A DNA stretch of 64,000 bases from Aureispira sp. CCB-QB1 (lineage in GTDB: Bacteria > Bacteroidota > Bacteroidia > Chitinophagales > Saprospiraceae). Of this stretch, positions 7,742-15,532 are shown in pieces. Both the position numbers and the translations under genes were made by a program. The stretch covers positions 157,712 through 221,711 of the forward strand of contig NZ_JHBV01000008.1 in assembly GCF_000724545.1 (NCBI RefSeq), read 5' to 3'. Positions within the stretch are counted from its first letter, which is position 1; each line of letters opens with the position of its first letter. The notes beneath the pieces were generated by a model, which was not told the origin of the DNA, did not search any database, and saw only the letters and a list, made by a program, of their open reading frames with translations.

Positions 7742-10663
7742 ATGAACTCCTTCAACTATTTTTTCACCGCTATAGTGGCATTATTTCTGCACGTCAATGC
7801 TAGTCATGCGCAAACCATTCAGCAACCTTTGCAACTGAGCTATATAGAATTGGATAGCCTTTTGCCTACTTATTACAACAAAGGCACTTACAAAAAAGCA
7901 ATTCCTATTGTGCAAATAGCCATCAAGAAAGCGGAAAAAGATTTTGGTCGGCAAGATTCTGTGTTTGCCAATTACATTCAATGGGGAGGGCTTCTTTATA
8001 CAAAAATCGGTCAACTAGATACTGCTCTCATGCTTAGCATTCAAGCTAAAAATATTCATGAAAAAATTTTTGGAAAAGAACATTTTAAGTTCGCTTTATC
8101 GCTCAACAATTTAGCTGCTTTATATTCAGAAATGGGAAACGTTGATTTAGCACTACCTCTTTTAATTCAAGCTAAGAATATTTGGGCAAAAGCACGAGGA
8201 ACAGATCATCCAGATTTTGCCTATGCACTCAATAATTTGGCCCTCTTTCATTCTGATATGGGGAATTTTGACTTAGCGCTACCGCTCTTAATTCAAGCCA
8301 AAGATATTTTCAAAAAAGCCCTAGGAGAAGAACACTCTCAGTACGCTATGTCCCTCAATGGTCTTGCTTTTTTATATCAAAATATAGGAGATGTCGATTC
8401 AGCTCTGCCTCTTTTGCTTCAAGCTAAAAGTATTTTCAAAAAAACTTTAGGAGAAGAACACCCTGAATTTGCTGTATTTTTAAACAACTTGGCTAATCTA
8501 TATTCAGAAATAGGTATTTTTGACTTGGCATTGCCTAGTTTAGTTCAAGCTACAAATATCTTTCAAAAAACGCTTGGAAAAGAACACTCAAAATTTGCAC
8601 TTTCCCTTGATAATCTGGCTAATTTGCACTCTAGTATGGGAAATTTTGATTTGGCACTACCACTCCTTATTCAATCTAAAAATATTTTTCAAAAAACGCT
8701 TGGGAAAAAACATACTCGATTTAGTATGTCTCTTAATAATTTGGTGGATTTGTATCTCCAAATGGAAAATTTTGATTTGGCTTGGAAGGTGCTACAACAA
8801 GCTATGAATTCTAGTTTGGGCACTTCCCTAAAGCATACCTTCAGTCAAGAGTGGTCAGAAAATGTGATTGCAACATCTTTTCATTCCAATGAACACATTG
8901 ATAACATGATTACTTCTTTAGAGCATGCCTATTGGTTCTTGGAAAAAGATACTAGAATTGAGCATCGTACATCCAAACAAATTATAGTGGCAGATTTAGC
9001 TTTTACTCTATTATCAAAAGCCAGAAATCGAGTTTTCAACGAAAAAGACAAATTGCGAATGCTCGCAAAAAGTGACGATTGGTTACAAAGAAGCCTGCAT
9101 TTGCTATCCCCTTCAAAAGATAATGAAAGGGCATTTCATCTTAGCGACCAAAACAAATCGGTGCTACTTTTGCAAGCCACTAGGTCAGAAAATGCTTATC
9201 ACTTGGGTGAACTACCCAAATCTCTTATCAGGATATCCAAAGAAATACTCCGAAAACAAAGCGAACTTCAAGCTAAGTTAATGGAAAAACGTTCTGCAAA
9301 AGAAAAAGATAGCCTTTTAAACGAATTAAATCAGATTAACCAAGAAATTAGTGATTTTGAAAAAATGCTTGAAGAAAAGTTTCCTAAATATCACAAATTA
9401 AAGTATCAGCCAAACGATGCCAAAGTCTCCGACATCCAATCGCTTTTAGATAAACATACGGCTTTATTACAGTATGTGATTAGCGACTCTTTGGTACACA
9501 TTTTTTTAGTAGATAAACAAGAAGTACGTTGGGAAAAATCATTGATTAGTCGCTCCAAATTAAAAGAACAGATCAGCATTTTGCACAACTCCTTGAGTAC
9601 GTATACCCCAATGACTCAAGAAGAACATGCTTACCAAAACTACACCCAAACCGCACATTGGTTTTATCAACACCTTATCGCTCCTGTATTACAAAATAAG
9701 CCTAACATTTGCAACTTAATCGTTGTTAGTGATGGAGAATTAGGGCATCTACCATTCGAAGTTTTTCTAAAAACTTCCGCTTCAAAAACGTTTATAGATT
9801 ATCATAACCTTGATTATTTGGTGAATCATTATAATATTTCGTACAACCATTCTGCTGCTCTTTGGAGAGAGAACAAGGAAGCCCCTACTCCTATGAATAA
9901 TGGTCAAATTCTAGCTGTTGCTGCCAATTATAACATTCGGCTATCTTCTAAAACAGCAAACACAAGACTCCCTTCAAATCAATTACTTAGAAAAGGACTA
10001 CCTCCACTTCCTTCCGCCCGTAAGGAAGTAGAAACACTACAAAAACAATATCGAGGCTTTTTTGCTTTTGATAGCATTGCTTCTGAAAAAATAGTCAAAG
10101 AAAAAGCAAGTGAGTATGCCATTCTACATTTTGCGGTTCATGGAATTTTAGATAACAAAAGACCTGTTCTTTCTTCATTAGCATTTACAGAAGATAATGA
10201 CAGCATAGAGTCTAATTTTTGGCAAGCACACGAAATATCAAAAATGCAGCTCAATGCCAATCTTGTAGTACTTTCTGCTTGTCAAACAGGTTATGGAAAG
10301 TTTGAAAAAGGAAATGGTGTAGCTTCTCTAGCCAGAGCGTTTATGTACGCAGGTGCTTCTGCTTTGATTGTTTCTCTTTGGCAAGTCAACGATTACATTA
10401 CATCTGAAATTATGAAGAACTTATATAAAAATTTGGCAAACGGTATACCCAAAGACCAAGCACTTCGACAAGCTAAATTGCAATACATGAATTCGGTTGA
10501 AGGTTCTTTAGCCCATCCTTCCTTTTGGTCTCCTTTTATTATGATTGGAAATACCGCTCCTTTATCCATCAAAAAGAAAAACAACTTTACTTTTTATTGG
10601 GGTACTGGACTTCTAGGTTTACTATTGGCTGCTGGGCTCTTTTTGGTAAAAAAATCGAAGTAA
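7742..10663 (+). CDS. TPR-CHAT protein (caspase-like HAF peptidase family), secreted and membrane anchored
   Basis: A 973-residue protein. Order: signal peptide ending HAQ near residue 24; about seven tandem 42-residue TPR units (roughly 75-360) of the kinesin-light-chain type, each with LNNLA..YSE.G..DLALPLL..AK.IF.K.LG.EH; a helical linker with a coiled-coil-like segment near 500-550; a C-terminal CHAT domain with the His-Cys dyad in HFAVHG (His805-type position, about residue 800) and SACQTG (Cys about 847), plus the SLWQVND motif; then one transmembrane helix near 948-967 with a KKSK tail. CHAT domains are caspase/separase-like cysteine proteases. The signal peptide and C-terminal anchor imply the protease faces the periplasm, unlike cytosolic CHAT effectors such as craspase. 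TPRs probably bind partner or substrate. Confidence 0.9.
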   Translation: MNSFNYFFTAIVALFLHVNASHAQTIQQPLQLSYIELDSLLPTYYNKGTYKKAIPIVQIAIKKAEKDFGRQDSVFANYIQWGGLLYTKIGQLDTALMLSIQAKNIHEKIFGKEHFKFALSLNNLAALYSEMGNVDLALPLLIQAKNIWAKARGTDHPDFAYALNNLALFHSDMGNFDLALPLLIQAKDIFKKALGEEHSQYAMSLNGLAFLYQNIGDVDSALPLLLQAKSIFKKTLGEEHPEFAVFLNNLANLYSEIGIFDLALPSLVQATNIFQKTLGKEHSKFALSLDNLANLHSSMGNFDLALPLLIQSKNIFQKTLGKKHTRFSMSLNNLVDLYLQMENFDLAWKVLQQAMNSSLGTSLKHTFSQEWSENVIATSFHSNEHIDNMITSLEHAYWFLEKDTRIEHRTSKQIIVADLAFTLLSKARNRVFNEKDKLRMLAKSDDWLQRSLHLLSPSKDNERAFHLSDQNKSVLLLQATRSENAYHLGELPKSLIRISKEILRKQSELQAKLMEKRSAKEKDSLLNELNQINQEISDFEKMLEEKFPKYHKLKYQPNDAKVSDIQSLLDKHTALLQYVISDSLVHIFLVDKQEVRWEKSLISRSKLKEQISILHNSLSTYTPMTQEEHAYQNYTQTAHWFYQHLIAPVLQNKPNICNLIVVSDGELGHLPFEVFLKTSASKTFIDYHNLDYLVNHYNISYNHSAALWRENKEAPTPMNNGQILAVAANYNIRLSSKTANTRLPSNQLLRKGLPPLPSARKEVETLQKQYRGFFAFDSIASEKIVKEKASEYAILHFAVHGILDNKRPVLSSLAFTEDNDSIESNFWQAHEISKMQLNANLVVLSACQTGYGKFEKGNGVASLARAFMYAGASALIVSLWQVNDYITSEIMKNLYKNLANGIPKDQALRQAKLQYMNSVEGSLAHPSFWSPFIMIGNTAPLSIKKKNNFTFYWGTGLLGLLLAAGLFLVKKSK

Positions 10664-10698
10664 CACAACAAGGTTCGTCCTTAATATTATCACTCCAA

Positions 10699-11210
10699 TT
10701 ATCCCTCTTGTAATTCTTTTTTAGGGTATAATTTTGAAAAGAACCAGCCTACAATCATTGCTATTAAAAATGAAGGTGCCAAAACATCGAGTTTCTCAAA
10801 ATAAGGCCCAATACCAGCTATATTCGCAACTACAAACTTAAAAAATGGTACACAGAGGAAGCCCGTTATCATTGAAGCAATAGCCCCTGCCTCTGAGTAC
10901 CCTTTCCAAAACAGAGACAAAATAATAACAGGACAAAAAGAAGCCGCTATCCCCGACCATCCAAATATAACCATCCAAAAAACAGTTCGATTAGGAGAAT
11001 TAACAGCAATAACTAAAGCTATTATCAAAGCAAGAATAGCCACCCTGACTCGCCTGTTGCTCTAGCTGAAAAAGCAACCGCCCAAAATCCCATATTTTTT
11101 CCACCTACATAAAAATCACTCATACTTTTCACTCTGCGAGAGGCAAAGTATCCAATAAGAAATAAAATAATGACATAAAGCCCTAAGGCTATCAATTTAG
11201 AAATTTCCAT
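10699..11210 (-). pseudogene. putP: Sodium/proline symporter remnant with internal deletion
   Basis: Two pieces of one SSS-family transporter in different frames. 11210-11025 encodes the N-terminus (LIALGLYVIILFLIGYFASR, then SDFYVGGKNMG and SARATGESGW). 11043-10699 encodes the C-terminus (AILALIIALVIA, GWSGIAASFCPVIILSLFWKG, FKFVVANIAG). The roughly 300 central codons that carry most transmembrane and Na+-site helices are missing. The joint lies near 11038-11044, where N-terminal SGW-L and C-terminal RVA-I codons share the string TGGCT, suggesting deletion between short direct repeats; the frame is lost at the joint. It follows the PLP decarboxylase on the same strand, so it may once have been the transporter of that locus. 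Confidence 0.85.
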
Positions 11211-11232
11211 AAATTGAGTTATTTTTTGGTGA

Positions 11233-11285
11233 AAGCAATTGTTGAAAATATTTTATTTTTTGTCTAAATACTCCAACAATTGCTT
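11233..11285. repeat. Perfect 12-bp inverted repeat
   Basis: AAGCAATTGTTG (11233-11244) and CAACAATTGCTT (11274-11285) are perfect reverse complements around a 29-base AT-rich loop. It lies between the decarboxylase stop codon and the putP remnant and may act as a processing or termination structure for the minus-strand transcript, but there is no classic T-run. Confidence 0.5.
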
Positions 11286-11303
11286 AATAGGATTTCACTA
11301 AAA

Positions 11304-12689
11304 TTAAGTTGTTGCCTCCAAACTGAATAAATTGTGATTGACGGCTACAAATTGCTCTAGTTTCTCAAAGAAATTTAAAATATCTTGATGGTCATTTTGA
11401 GCATTAATTGTTACTAATCGTATAAACTCATCTCCTTGAAAAGTACCATAACCTACTAGTAACTCTGAATGTTCGTACAATAACGTACAAATATCACGCG
11501 CAGGAATTCCCTTATAGTTAAAACAAATAGCAATTGAATTGTCATAACTATACATTTCATAATCTTTATGATTACGAACATATTCACGAGCGGTATCTGC
11601 CAAGGCAAACTGATGATCTACGATTTTCTCTAAACCTGATGTTCCTACGCTTTTCCAAAGTGTCCAGAATTTTAGAGCATCGTTTCTTCTTCCGCATTGT
11701 AAAGACGTTTTTCCTAAATTAAATTCATCGTGATCTGTTTGATACAAATAACTAGCATCATTAGAGAAAGAATTGTATAGGTGTTTTTTATCTTTTGCAA
11801 CTATAATGGAGCAAGACAATGGAGTGCCTATCATTTTATGTGCATTAAAACTAAACGAATCAACCAATTCGATTCCATCGATCAAATGCCTATACTTTTT
11901 GCTAAACAAGGTAGAGCCGCAGTACGCTCCATCAACGTGAAGCCACATATTATATTTTTTGCAAATTTCGCTCACAGGACGAATTGGGTCAAAAGCTCCC
12001 AACACAGTAGTACCAGCAGTTAGGTTTACCATAATTGGGATGCCTCCATTTTGCACGTCTTGCTCTATTTGTTCTTTCAAGCTAGTAACATCTAGTTCTC
12101 CTTTTTCGTTGGTAGGAATATAGCGAACATTGTCTCGACCTATCCCACAGAAAGCTGCGTTTTTAGGAATGCTATAATGCGATTCTTTTGAGGTATAAAC
12201 CATCATTTTTTGTTGAACACCTTGATATTTCACAGTAGCAATGGCTGCATCTCTAGCCATCAACATAGACATAAAATTAGTCATAGACCCTCCTGGCGCT
12301 AGAGTGCCGTCTGCATTTTTGTCCCAACCTATCATATCGCATACTTCTCTTAAGATAACCTTTTCTACCCCAATCTGTGGACCAGCCGCTTTATAAGTAT
12401 ACATGCTGTTATTCAAAATCACAGATAGCAATTCTCCTAAAATAGCTTTGTCATTTCTACCACCAAACAATTGATTAAAAAAGCCATTCGTTGCCGTTCT
12501 TGGCGAAGCAAAAACCAACTCCTTTACTATTTTTTCAAATTCATCTTCATCCAAAGGAGTATCCTTAAGCGATAAATCAAGTGTCTTAAATAGTTCAGAA
12601 GATGGGATATATTGAGTGACAGGATTTTCCTTTTCGTCCTTCAAGAGGTCATTTGTTATTCTTTGAAATAAATCAAGTGTATTTTTCAT
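11304..12689 (-). CDS. Group II PLP-dependent decarboxylase, probable cysteine sulfinate decarboxylase
   Basis: A 461-residue fold-type I enzyme. It shows the stacking His in ESHYS (His171), the PLP-pocket GGSMTN, HVDGAY (Asp253) and the Schiff-base Lys in NAHKM (Lys285), followed by LSCS and the LQCGRRNDALKFWTLWK block typical of animal GAD65 and CSAD enzymes. Those enzymes decarboxylate glutamate, cysteine sulfinate or aspartate, and sequence alone does not settle the substrate. The neighbour on the opposite strand is cysteine dioxygenase, which makes cysteine sulfinate, so a cysteine sulfinate decarboxylase giving hypotaurine is the favoured role (inference). An Lrp-type regulator follows the dioxygenase. 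An 11-bp inverted repeat lies just upstream of the start codon. Confidence 0.85.
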   Translation of the reverse strand: MKNTLDLFQRITNDLLKDEKENPVTQYIPSSELFKTLDLSLKDTPLDEDEFEKIVKELVFASPRTATNGFFNQLFGGRNDKAILGELLSVILNNSMYTYKAAGPQIGVEKVILREVCDMIGWDKNADGTLAPGGSMTNFMSMLMARDAAIATVKYQGVQQKMMVYTSKESHYSIPKNAAFCGIGRDNVRYIPTNEKGELDVTSLKEQIEQDVQNGGIPIMVNLTAGTTVLGAFDPIRPVSEICKKYNMWLHVDGAYCGSTLFSKKYRHLIDGIELVDSFSFNAHKMIGTPLSCSIIVAKDKKHLYNSFSNDASYLYQTDHDEFNLGKTSLQCGRRNDALKFWTLWKSVGTSGLEKIVDHQFALADTAREYVRNHKDYEMYSYDNSIAICFNYKGIPARDICTLLYEHSELLVGYGTFQGDEFIRLVTINAQNDHQDILNFFEKLEQFVAVNHNLFSLEATT

Positions 12690-12705
12690 CAGAAAAAAGT
12701 TTAAA

Positions 12706-12733
12706 TCACTAAAAAATTAAGTTTTTTTAGTGA
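12706..12733. promoter_or_regulatory. Inverted repeat upstream of the decarboxylase
   Basis: TCACTAAAAAA (12706-12716) and TTTTTTAGTGA (12723-12733) are perfect reverse complements with a six-base spacer, beginning 17 bases before the decarboxylase start codon on the minus strand. It could be an operator for the nearby Lrp/AsnC protein or an RNA hairpin in the leader. A similar half, TCACTAAAATTAAGTT, occurs at the other end of the gene near 11295. Confidence 0.45.
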
Positions 12734-12793
12734 AAATCAATTTAACTATTATTTTAGATTGGCAAATTTAGAAAAAACATCTGTTTTTTTTGC

Positions 12794-12801
12794 TATTTTT
12801 G
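12794..12801 (+). promoter_or_regulatory. Candidate -7 box for cysteine dioxygenase
   Basis: TATTTTTG matches the Bacteroidota TAnnTTTG element and is followed 49 bases later by the cysteine dioxygenase ATG. No clear -33 element sits at the usual distance. Confidence 0.35.
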
Positions 12802-12849
12802 GCGAAATACAACTTTTAGTCAGCTATAAAAAATTACAACTAATTTAAT

Positions 12850-13386
12850 ATGAATCATATCACTACTATTGCACAACTAACCCAAATTTTAGATCAAGCT
12901 TCTCCTGCTGAATGTTCAAAAATCATGAAAAGAATCAGGATAGATACCTCTGAATTGGAACATTGTGCAACATGGTCTGATCAATCTTACACCCGAAATT
13001 GTTTGGCTAGAAATGAAAAATATGAGTTAATTCTATTGTGTTGGGATATTGGAGCCAAAACACCAATACACGACCACGGTGGGAAAGATTGTTGGGTCTA
13101 TCAAATACAAGGAACAATACAAGAAACTCGATACCAAGCATTCAATTTACGATTAAAAGAAACCCATCAGATGACATTGTCTGCTCAAAAACTAACCTAT
13201 ATGAATGACAGCATGGGGTATCATGCTCTAGAAAACATTGCCAACCAACGAGCAATGACACTTCACATCTATGTATCCCCGATTGATGTTTGCGAAGTAT
13301 TTAATACACAAAAAGGTTGCTTTGAAACAAAAAAAATGTCTTACCATACCCATCAAGAAAAGAACACGAGTATGTTAGTTTCTTAA
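12850..13386 (+). CDS. Cysteine dioxygenase, Cys-Tyr cofactor type
   Basis: Converts L-cysteine plus O2 to cysteine sulfinate using mononuclear iron. The 178-residue cupin has the three-His iron site: His74 and His76 in IHDHGG and His125 in MGYHALEN. Arg49 in YTRN matches the carboxylate-binding Arg60 of mammalian enzymes. Cys81 (seven residues after the first His) and Tyr141 (LHIYVSP) occupy the positions of mammalian Cys93 and Tyr157, which form a thioether crosslink; many bacterial homologues have Gly at the Cys position. Length is normal. It faces a PLP decarboxylase across a 160-base divergent region, suggesting a cysteine-to-hypotaurine pathway. Confidence 0.93.
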   Translation: MNHITTIAQLTQILDQASPAECSKIMKRIRIDTSELEHCATWSDQSYTRNCLARNEKYELILLCWDIGAKTPIHDHGGKDCWVYQIQGTIQETRYQAFNLRLKETHQMTLSAQKLTYMNDSMGYHALENIANQRAMTLHIYVSPIDVCEVFNTQKGCFETKKMSYHTHQEKNTSMLVS

Positions 13387-13550
13387 ACAAATATTTTGTC
13401 TTTAGATTGCAAAACATTCTCTACTCACTTGCCTAATTTTTTTTCTTTTTGATTACCTTTAATAGTCGTTTGCAGTTTAAATAGTGATTTTCTACTGAAA
13501 CTCAGACAAGTTTTACGGATTGTTCATCTAAAGAAAATATTTTACTATTA

Positions 13551-14027
13551 ATGAATCAGATTGATTTAAAAATTCTTGATATGCTTCAAAGCAATTCTGG
13601 TAGAACAGCCAAAGAAATGGCAACAGAATTGTCTTTAACCACTACTCCCGTTTACGAACGCATCAAGAAATTAGAAAAAGCAGGATATATTAAACAATAT
13701 GTTGCTTTGCTGAATACAGATTTGCTTCATAAAAACATTATTGTTTTTATGAACATCACTATCAAAGACCATTATAAAGAAGTACGAGATAAGTTCGTAA
13801 AAAGTATGGAATCTCTAGATGAAGTATCTGAGTTTTATCACACATCGGGAAGTTTTGACTTTTTGGCTAAAGTGAGGTTTGCAAATATTAAAGAGTATAG
13901 AGATTTTTTAGTCAATGAAGTTGCGGCTATTCGAAACATCAGCGACATTGATAGCCAAATTGTTTTAGAAGAAATCAAGTACTCGACAAAAGTCAAACTT
14001 AGCGGTTTGAACAAAGAAAAAGAATAG
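13551..14027 (+). CDS. Lrp/AsnC-family transcriptional regulator
   Basis: A 158-residue regulator of normal family length. The N-terminal winged helix-turn-helix begins IDLKILDMLQSNSGRTAKEMA with recognition helix region TTPVYERIKKLEKAGYI; the C-terminal RAM ligand-binding domain includes EVSEFYHTSGSFDFLAKV and the I..TQIVLEE-like end (SDIDSQIVLEEIK). Lrp proteins sense amino acids and often regulate adjacent genes. It lies 164 bases after cysteine dioxygenase in the same direction and ends at a strong terminator, so it is the natural candidate regulator of the cysteine/hypotaurine locus; that link is inference. Confidence 0.95.
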   Translation: MNQIDLKILDMLQSNSGRTAKEMATELSLTTTPVYERIKKLEKAGYIKQYVALLNTDLLHKNIIVFMNITIKDHYKEVRDKFVKSMESLDEVSEFYHTSGSFDFLAKVRFANIKEYRDFLVNEVAAIRNISDIDSQIVLEEIKYSTKVKLSGLNKEKE

Positions 14028-14052
14028 AGATTGGCAATTATCAATTGATTGA

Positions 14053-14089
14053 AAGTGGTTCAAGGTTGTTCTTGAACCACTTTTTTTTT
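14053..14089 (+). terminator. Rho-independent terminator after the Lrp gene
   Basis: AAGTGGTTCAAG and CTTGAACCACTT form a perfect 12-bp stem with loop GTTGTT, followed by nine Ts. It begins 25 bases after the Lrp stop codon. Confidence 0.92.
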
Positions 14090-14287
14090 AACAGTTGTTT
14101 CAGCAATGTTCTCTAGACTTTAGAAATACTTGCTTCATATTCAATCTAGAAAAAGAAAATAAAACCCGAAAACAAAAGAACAAGGTGCTAGGAGCCTAAC
14201 TCCCAACACCGTTTTAATTCTAACCATAATACAGTCCTTTTTTACTACAAAGCTATTTGCGACTAAGTACTGTAATTATCGGTCTGT

Positions 14288-14599
14288 TCATTCTATCGGT
14301 GCATGATTGATCTTACTCAAATCTTCCAAAATATCAAAGGTATATTCTGTAATATCAGTTATACCAATGGCATTTAATCTTTTGATATGCATCTCTTTGT
14401 ACTTAGTTAAACAATCTAAATTTTTGAACAAATAAGTTGACCCATAATGACTTGTCCCTTCTTCATGCGTCCATATTTTCCAAATAATACCTTCTTCTTT
14501 TGCTATACTCTCTGCCAACTGCTTGTTGCCTTCTATGAATTCTTCCGTTATTGGACCATTATATTTCAAATGCAAATCCCAAATTTTCTGTTTACTCAT
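14288..14599 (-). CDS. YdhR-like putative monooxygenase
   Basis: About 103 residues from the preferred ATG at 14599. The pattern LHLKYNGP, AESIAKEEGIIWKIWTHEE, GSTYLFKNLDCLTKYKEMH and RLNAIGI matches the YdhR (PF08803) ferredoxin-like alpha-beta barrel family, putative monooxygenases of unknown substrate. A longer frame back to 14653 would overlap the upstream membrane gene, while the ATG at 14599 leaves a 12-base gap and starts at the usual family N-terminus. It forms an operon with the membrane protein at 14611-15000, divergent from an HxlR regulator, an arrangement common for redox- or electrophile-responsive genes. Confidence 0.88.
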   Translation of the reverse strand: MSKQKIWDLHLKYNGPITEEFIEGNKQLAESIAKEEGIIWKIWTHEEGTSHYGSTYLFKNLDCLTKYKEMHIKRLNAIGITDITEYTFDILEDLSKINHAPIE

Positions 14600-14610
14600 T
14601 GTATTAATTT

Positions 14611-15000
14611 TTAATTGTTTGGTTGTTGATTTCGTCTCAGATTGATAAAACACAGAATAGAGAAAAAACTAAAAAATGCAGGGTCCGACCATCCAAGTCC
14701 ATAAAAAACTCCTATGTACACGGCATAAAGCGTTATTACGACTCCTAAAATATTTGTCCATAACAATCCTGTTAAGATCTTCTTTGCATAAACGCTTTTT
14801 TCTTCTACATCCCTAAATAAAAAAGAGATTGTTGCAATTCCCATTAAGAAAATGGTTGTATGCTGAGATAGGAAAACGCTATACTCATCATTCAGTTGAA
14901 GACCATAGTAAGGCCATAATAAATTAGGAATACAAAATAAACCCAATCCAAAAATTGCGTAAACCATTCCATGAATGGTCAAAAATGTTTTGTTGCTCAT
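14611..15000 (-). CDS. Four-helix integral membrane protein, function unknown
   Basis: A 129-residue protein with four predicted transmembrane segments (about residues 8-28, 44-62, 73-96 and 105-122) and short loops. No enzymatic motif is visible. It begins 51 bases from the regulator's promoter region and is followed after 11 bases by the YdhR-like gene, so both are probably expressed together under control of the divergent HxlR protein. General resemblance to small DUF4345/DoxX-like membrane proteins is possible but not certain. Confidence 0.75.
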   Translation of the reverse strand: MSNKTFLTIHGMVYAIFGLGLFCIPNLLWPYYGLQLNDEYSVFLSQHTTIFLMGIATISFLFRDVEEKSVYAKKILTGLLWTNILGVVITLYAVYIGVFYGLGWSDPAFFSFFSILCFINLRRNQQPNN

Positions 15001-15026
15001 GATTCTTTTTTTTTTAATTTATAGTT

Positions 15027-15096
15027 CAAATGTAGATCAAATAGTTTACTTTTGATACTAACTTTAAAAAAACTACTAGTTTCCTTTAGGAAACTA
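15027..15096. promoter_or_regulatory. Divergent promoters and HxlR operator
   Basis: A minus-strand -7 box TACATTTG (15027-15034) serves the membrane protein/YdhR pair, and a plus-strand -7 box TACTTTTG (15047-15054) serves the HxlR gene. Downstream of the plus start point is a perfect dyad TAGTTTCCT-TT-AGGAAACTA (15077-15096), typical in form of an HxlR operator and placed 15 bases before the regulator's ATG. This supports autoregulation, with the divergent genes as probable second target. Both -7 boxes match TAnnTTTG; -33 elements are weak. Confidence 0.6.
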
Positions 15097-15111
15097 ATAA
15101 TCAATATTATA

Positions 15112-15471
15112 ATGAGAATTAAGCAACACGATGATCTATCACAGGAGTGTGTCCGAGATTTAAAAGCTATTAAGGATACCATGGAATTACTTTCAGGCAA
15201 ATGGAAAATACAAATCATAGGAGCATTGATACGCAGTGGCACACTGAGATTTATGCAGTTGAAAAGAATTTTGGATGGGATTGCTCCTAAAAAATTATCC
15301 AATGACCTACAGGAGCTTGAAATGAACAAACTAATTTCTCGCACTGTAAAAGATACCAAACCTATTACGGTTGAATATGCCATTACAGAACATGGAAAGA
15401 CCTTAAATAATTTAATAGTAGAAATTATTGACTGGGGAATACATCATCGAAAAGAGATTTTCAAGAAATAA
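15112..15471 (+). CDS. HxlR-family winged helix regulator
   Basis: 119 residues from the ATG at 15112. Landmarks: DTMELLSGKWKIQIIGAL at the start of the winged helix domain, RFMQLKRILDGIAPKKLSNDLQELE as the helix-turn-helix, and VEYAITEHGKTL as the wing. The frame continues 20 codons upstream but that extension runs through the operator and lacks family similarity, so the later ATG is chosen. HxlR proteins are small dimeric regulators, often responding to aldehydes or oxidants; the N-terminal Cys (SQECVRDL) is the usual redox-active position. Its likely targets are itself and the divergent membrane protein/YdhR pair. Confidence 0.92.
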   Translation: MRIKQHDDLSQECVRDLKAIKDTMELLSGKWKIQIIGALIRSGTLRFMQLKRILDGIAPKKLSNDLQELEMNKLISRTVKDTKPITVEYAITEHGKTLNNLIVEIIDWGIHHRKEIFKK

Positions 15472-15532
15472 AATGCCTCCTATTCTTCTATTTAATCCAA
15501 AATCAACCATTAGTTTCATAACCTAATTACAT

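Noticed and set aside
8574..8807. Forward frame inside the TPR gene
   Set aside because: Product of the repeated 126-base TPR units read in another frame.
7742..8830. Possible tandem DNA repeat or CRISPR-like array
   Set aside because: The 126-base periodicity encodes TPR units; there are no short identical repeats with unique spacers.
11534..12023. Forward frames opposite the decarboxylase
   Set aside because: Complement-strand shadows of a clearly conserved PLP enzyme.
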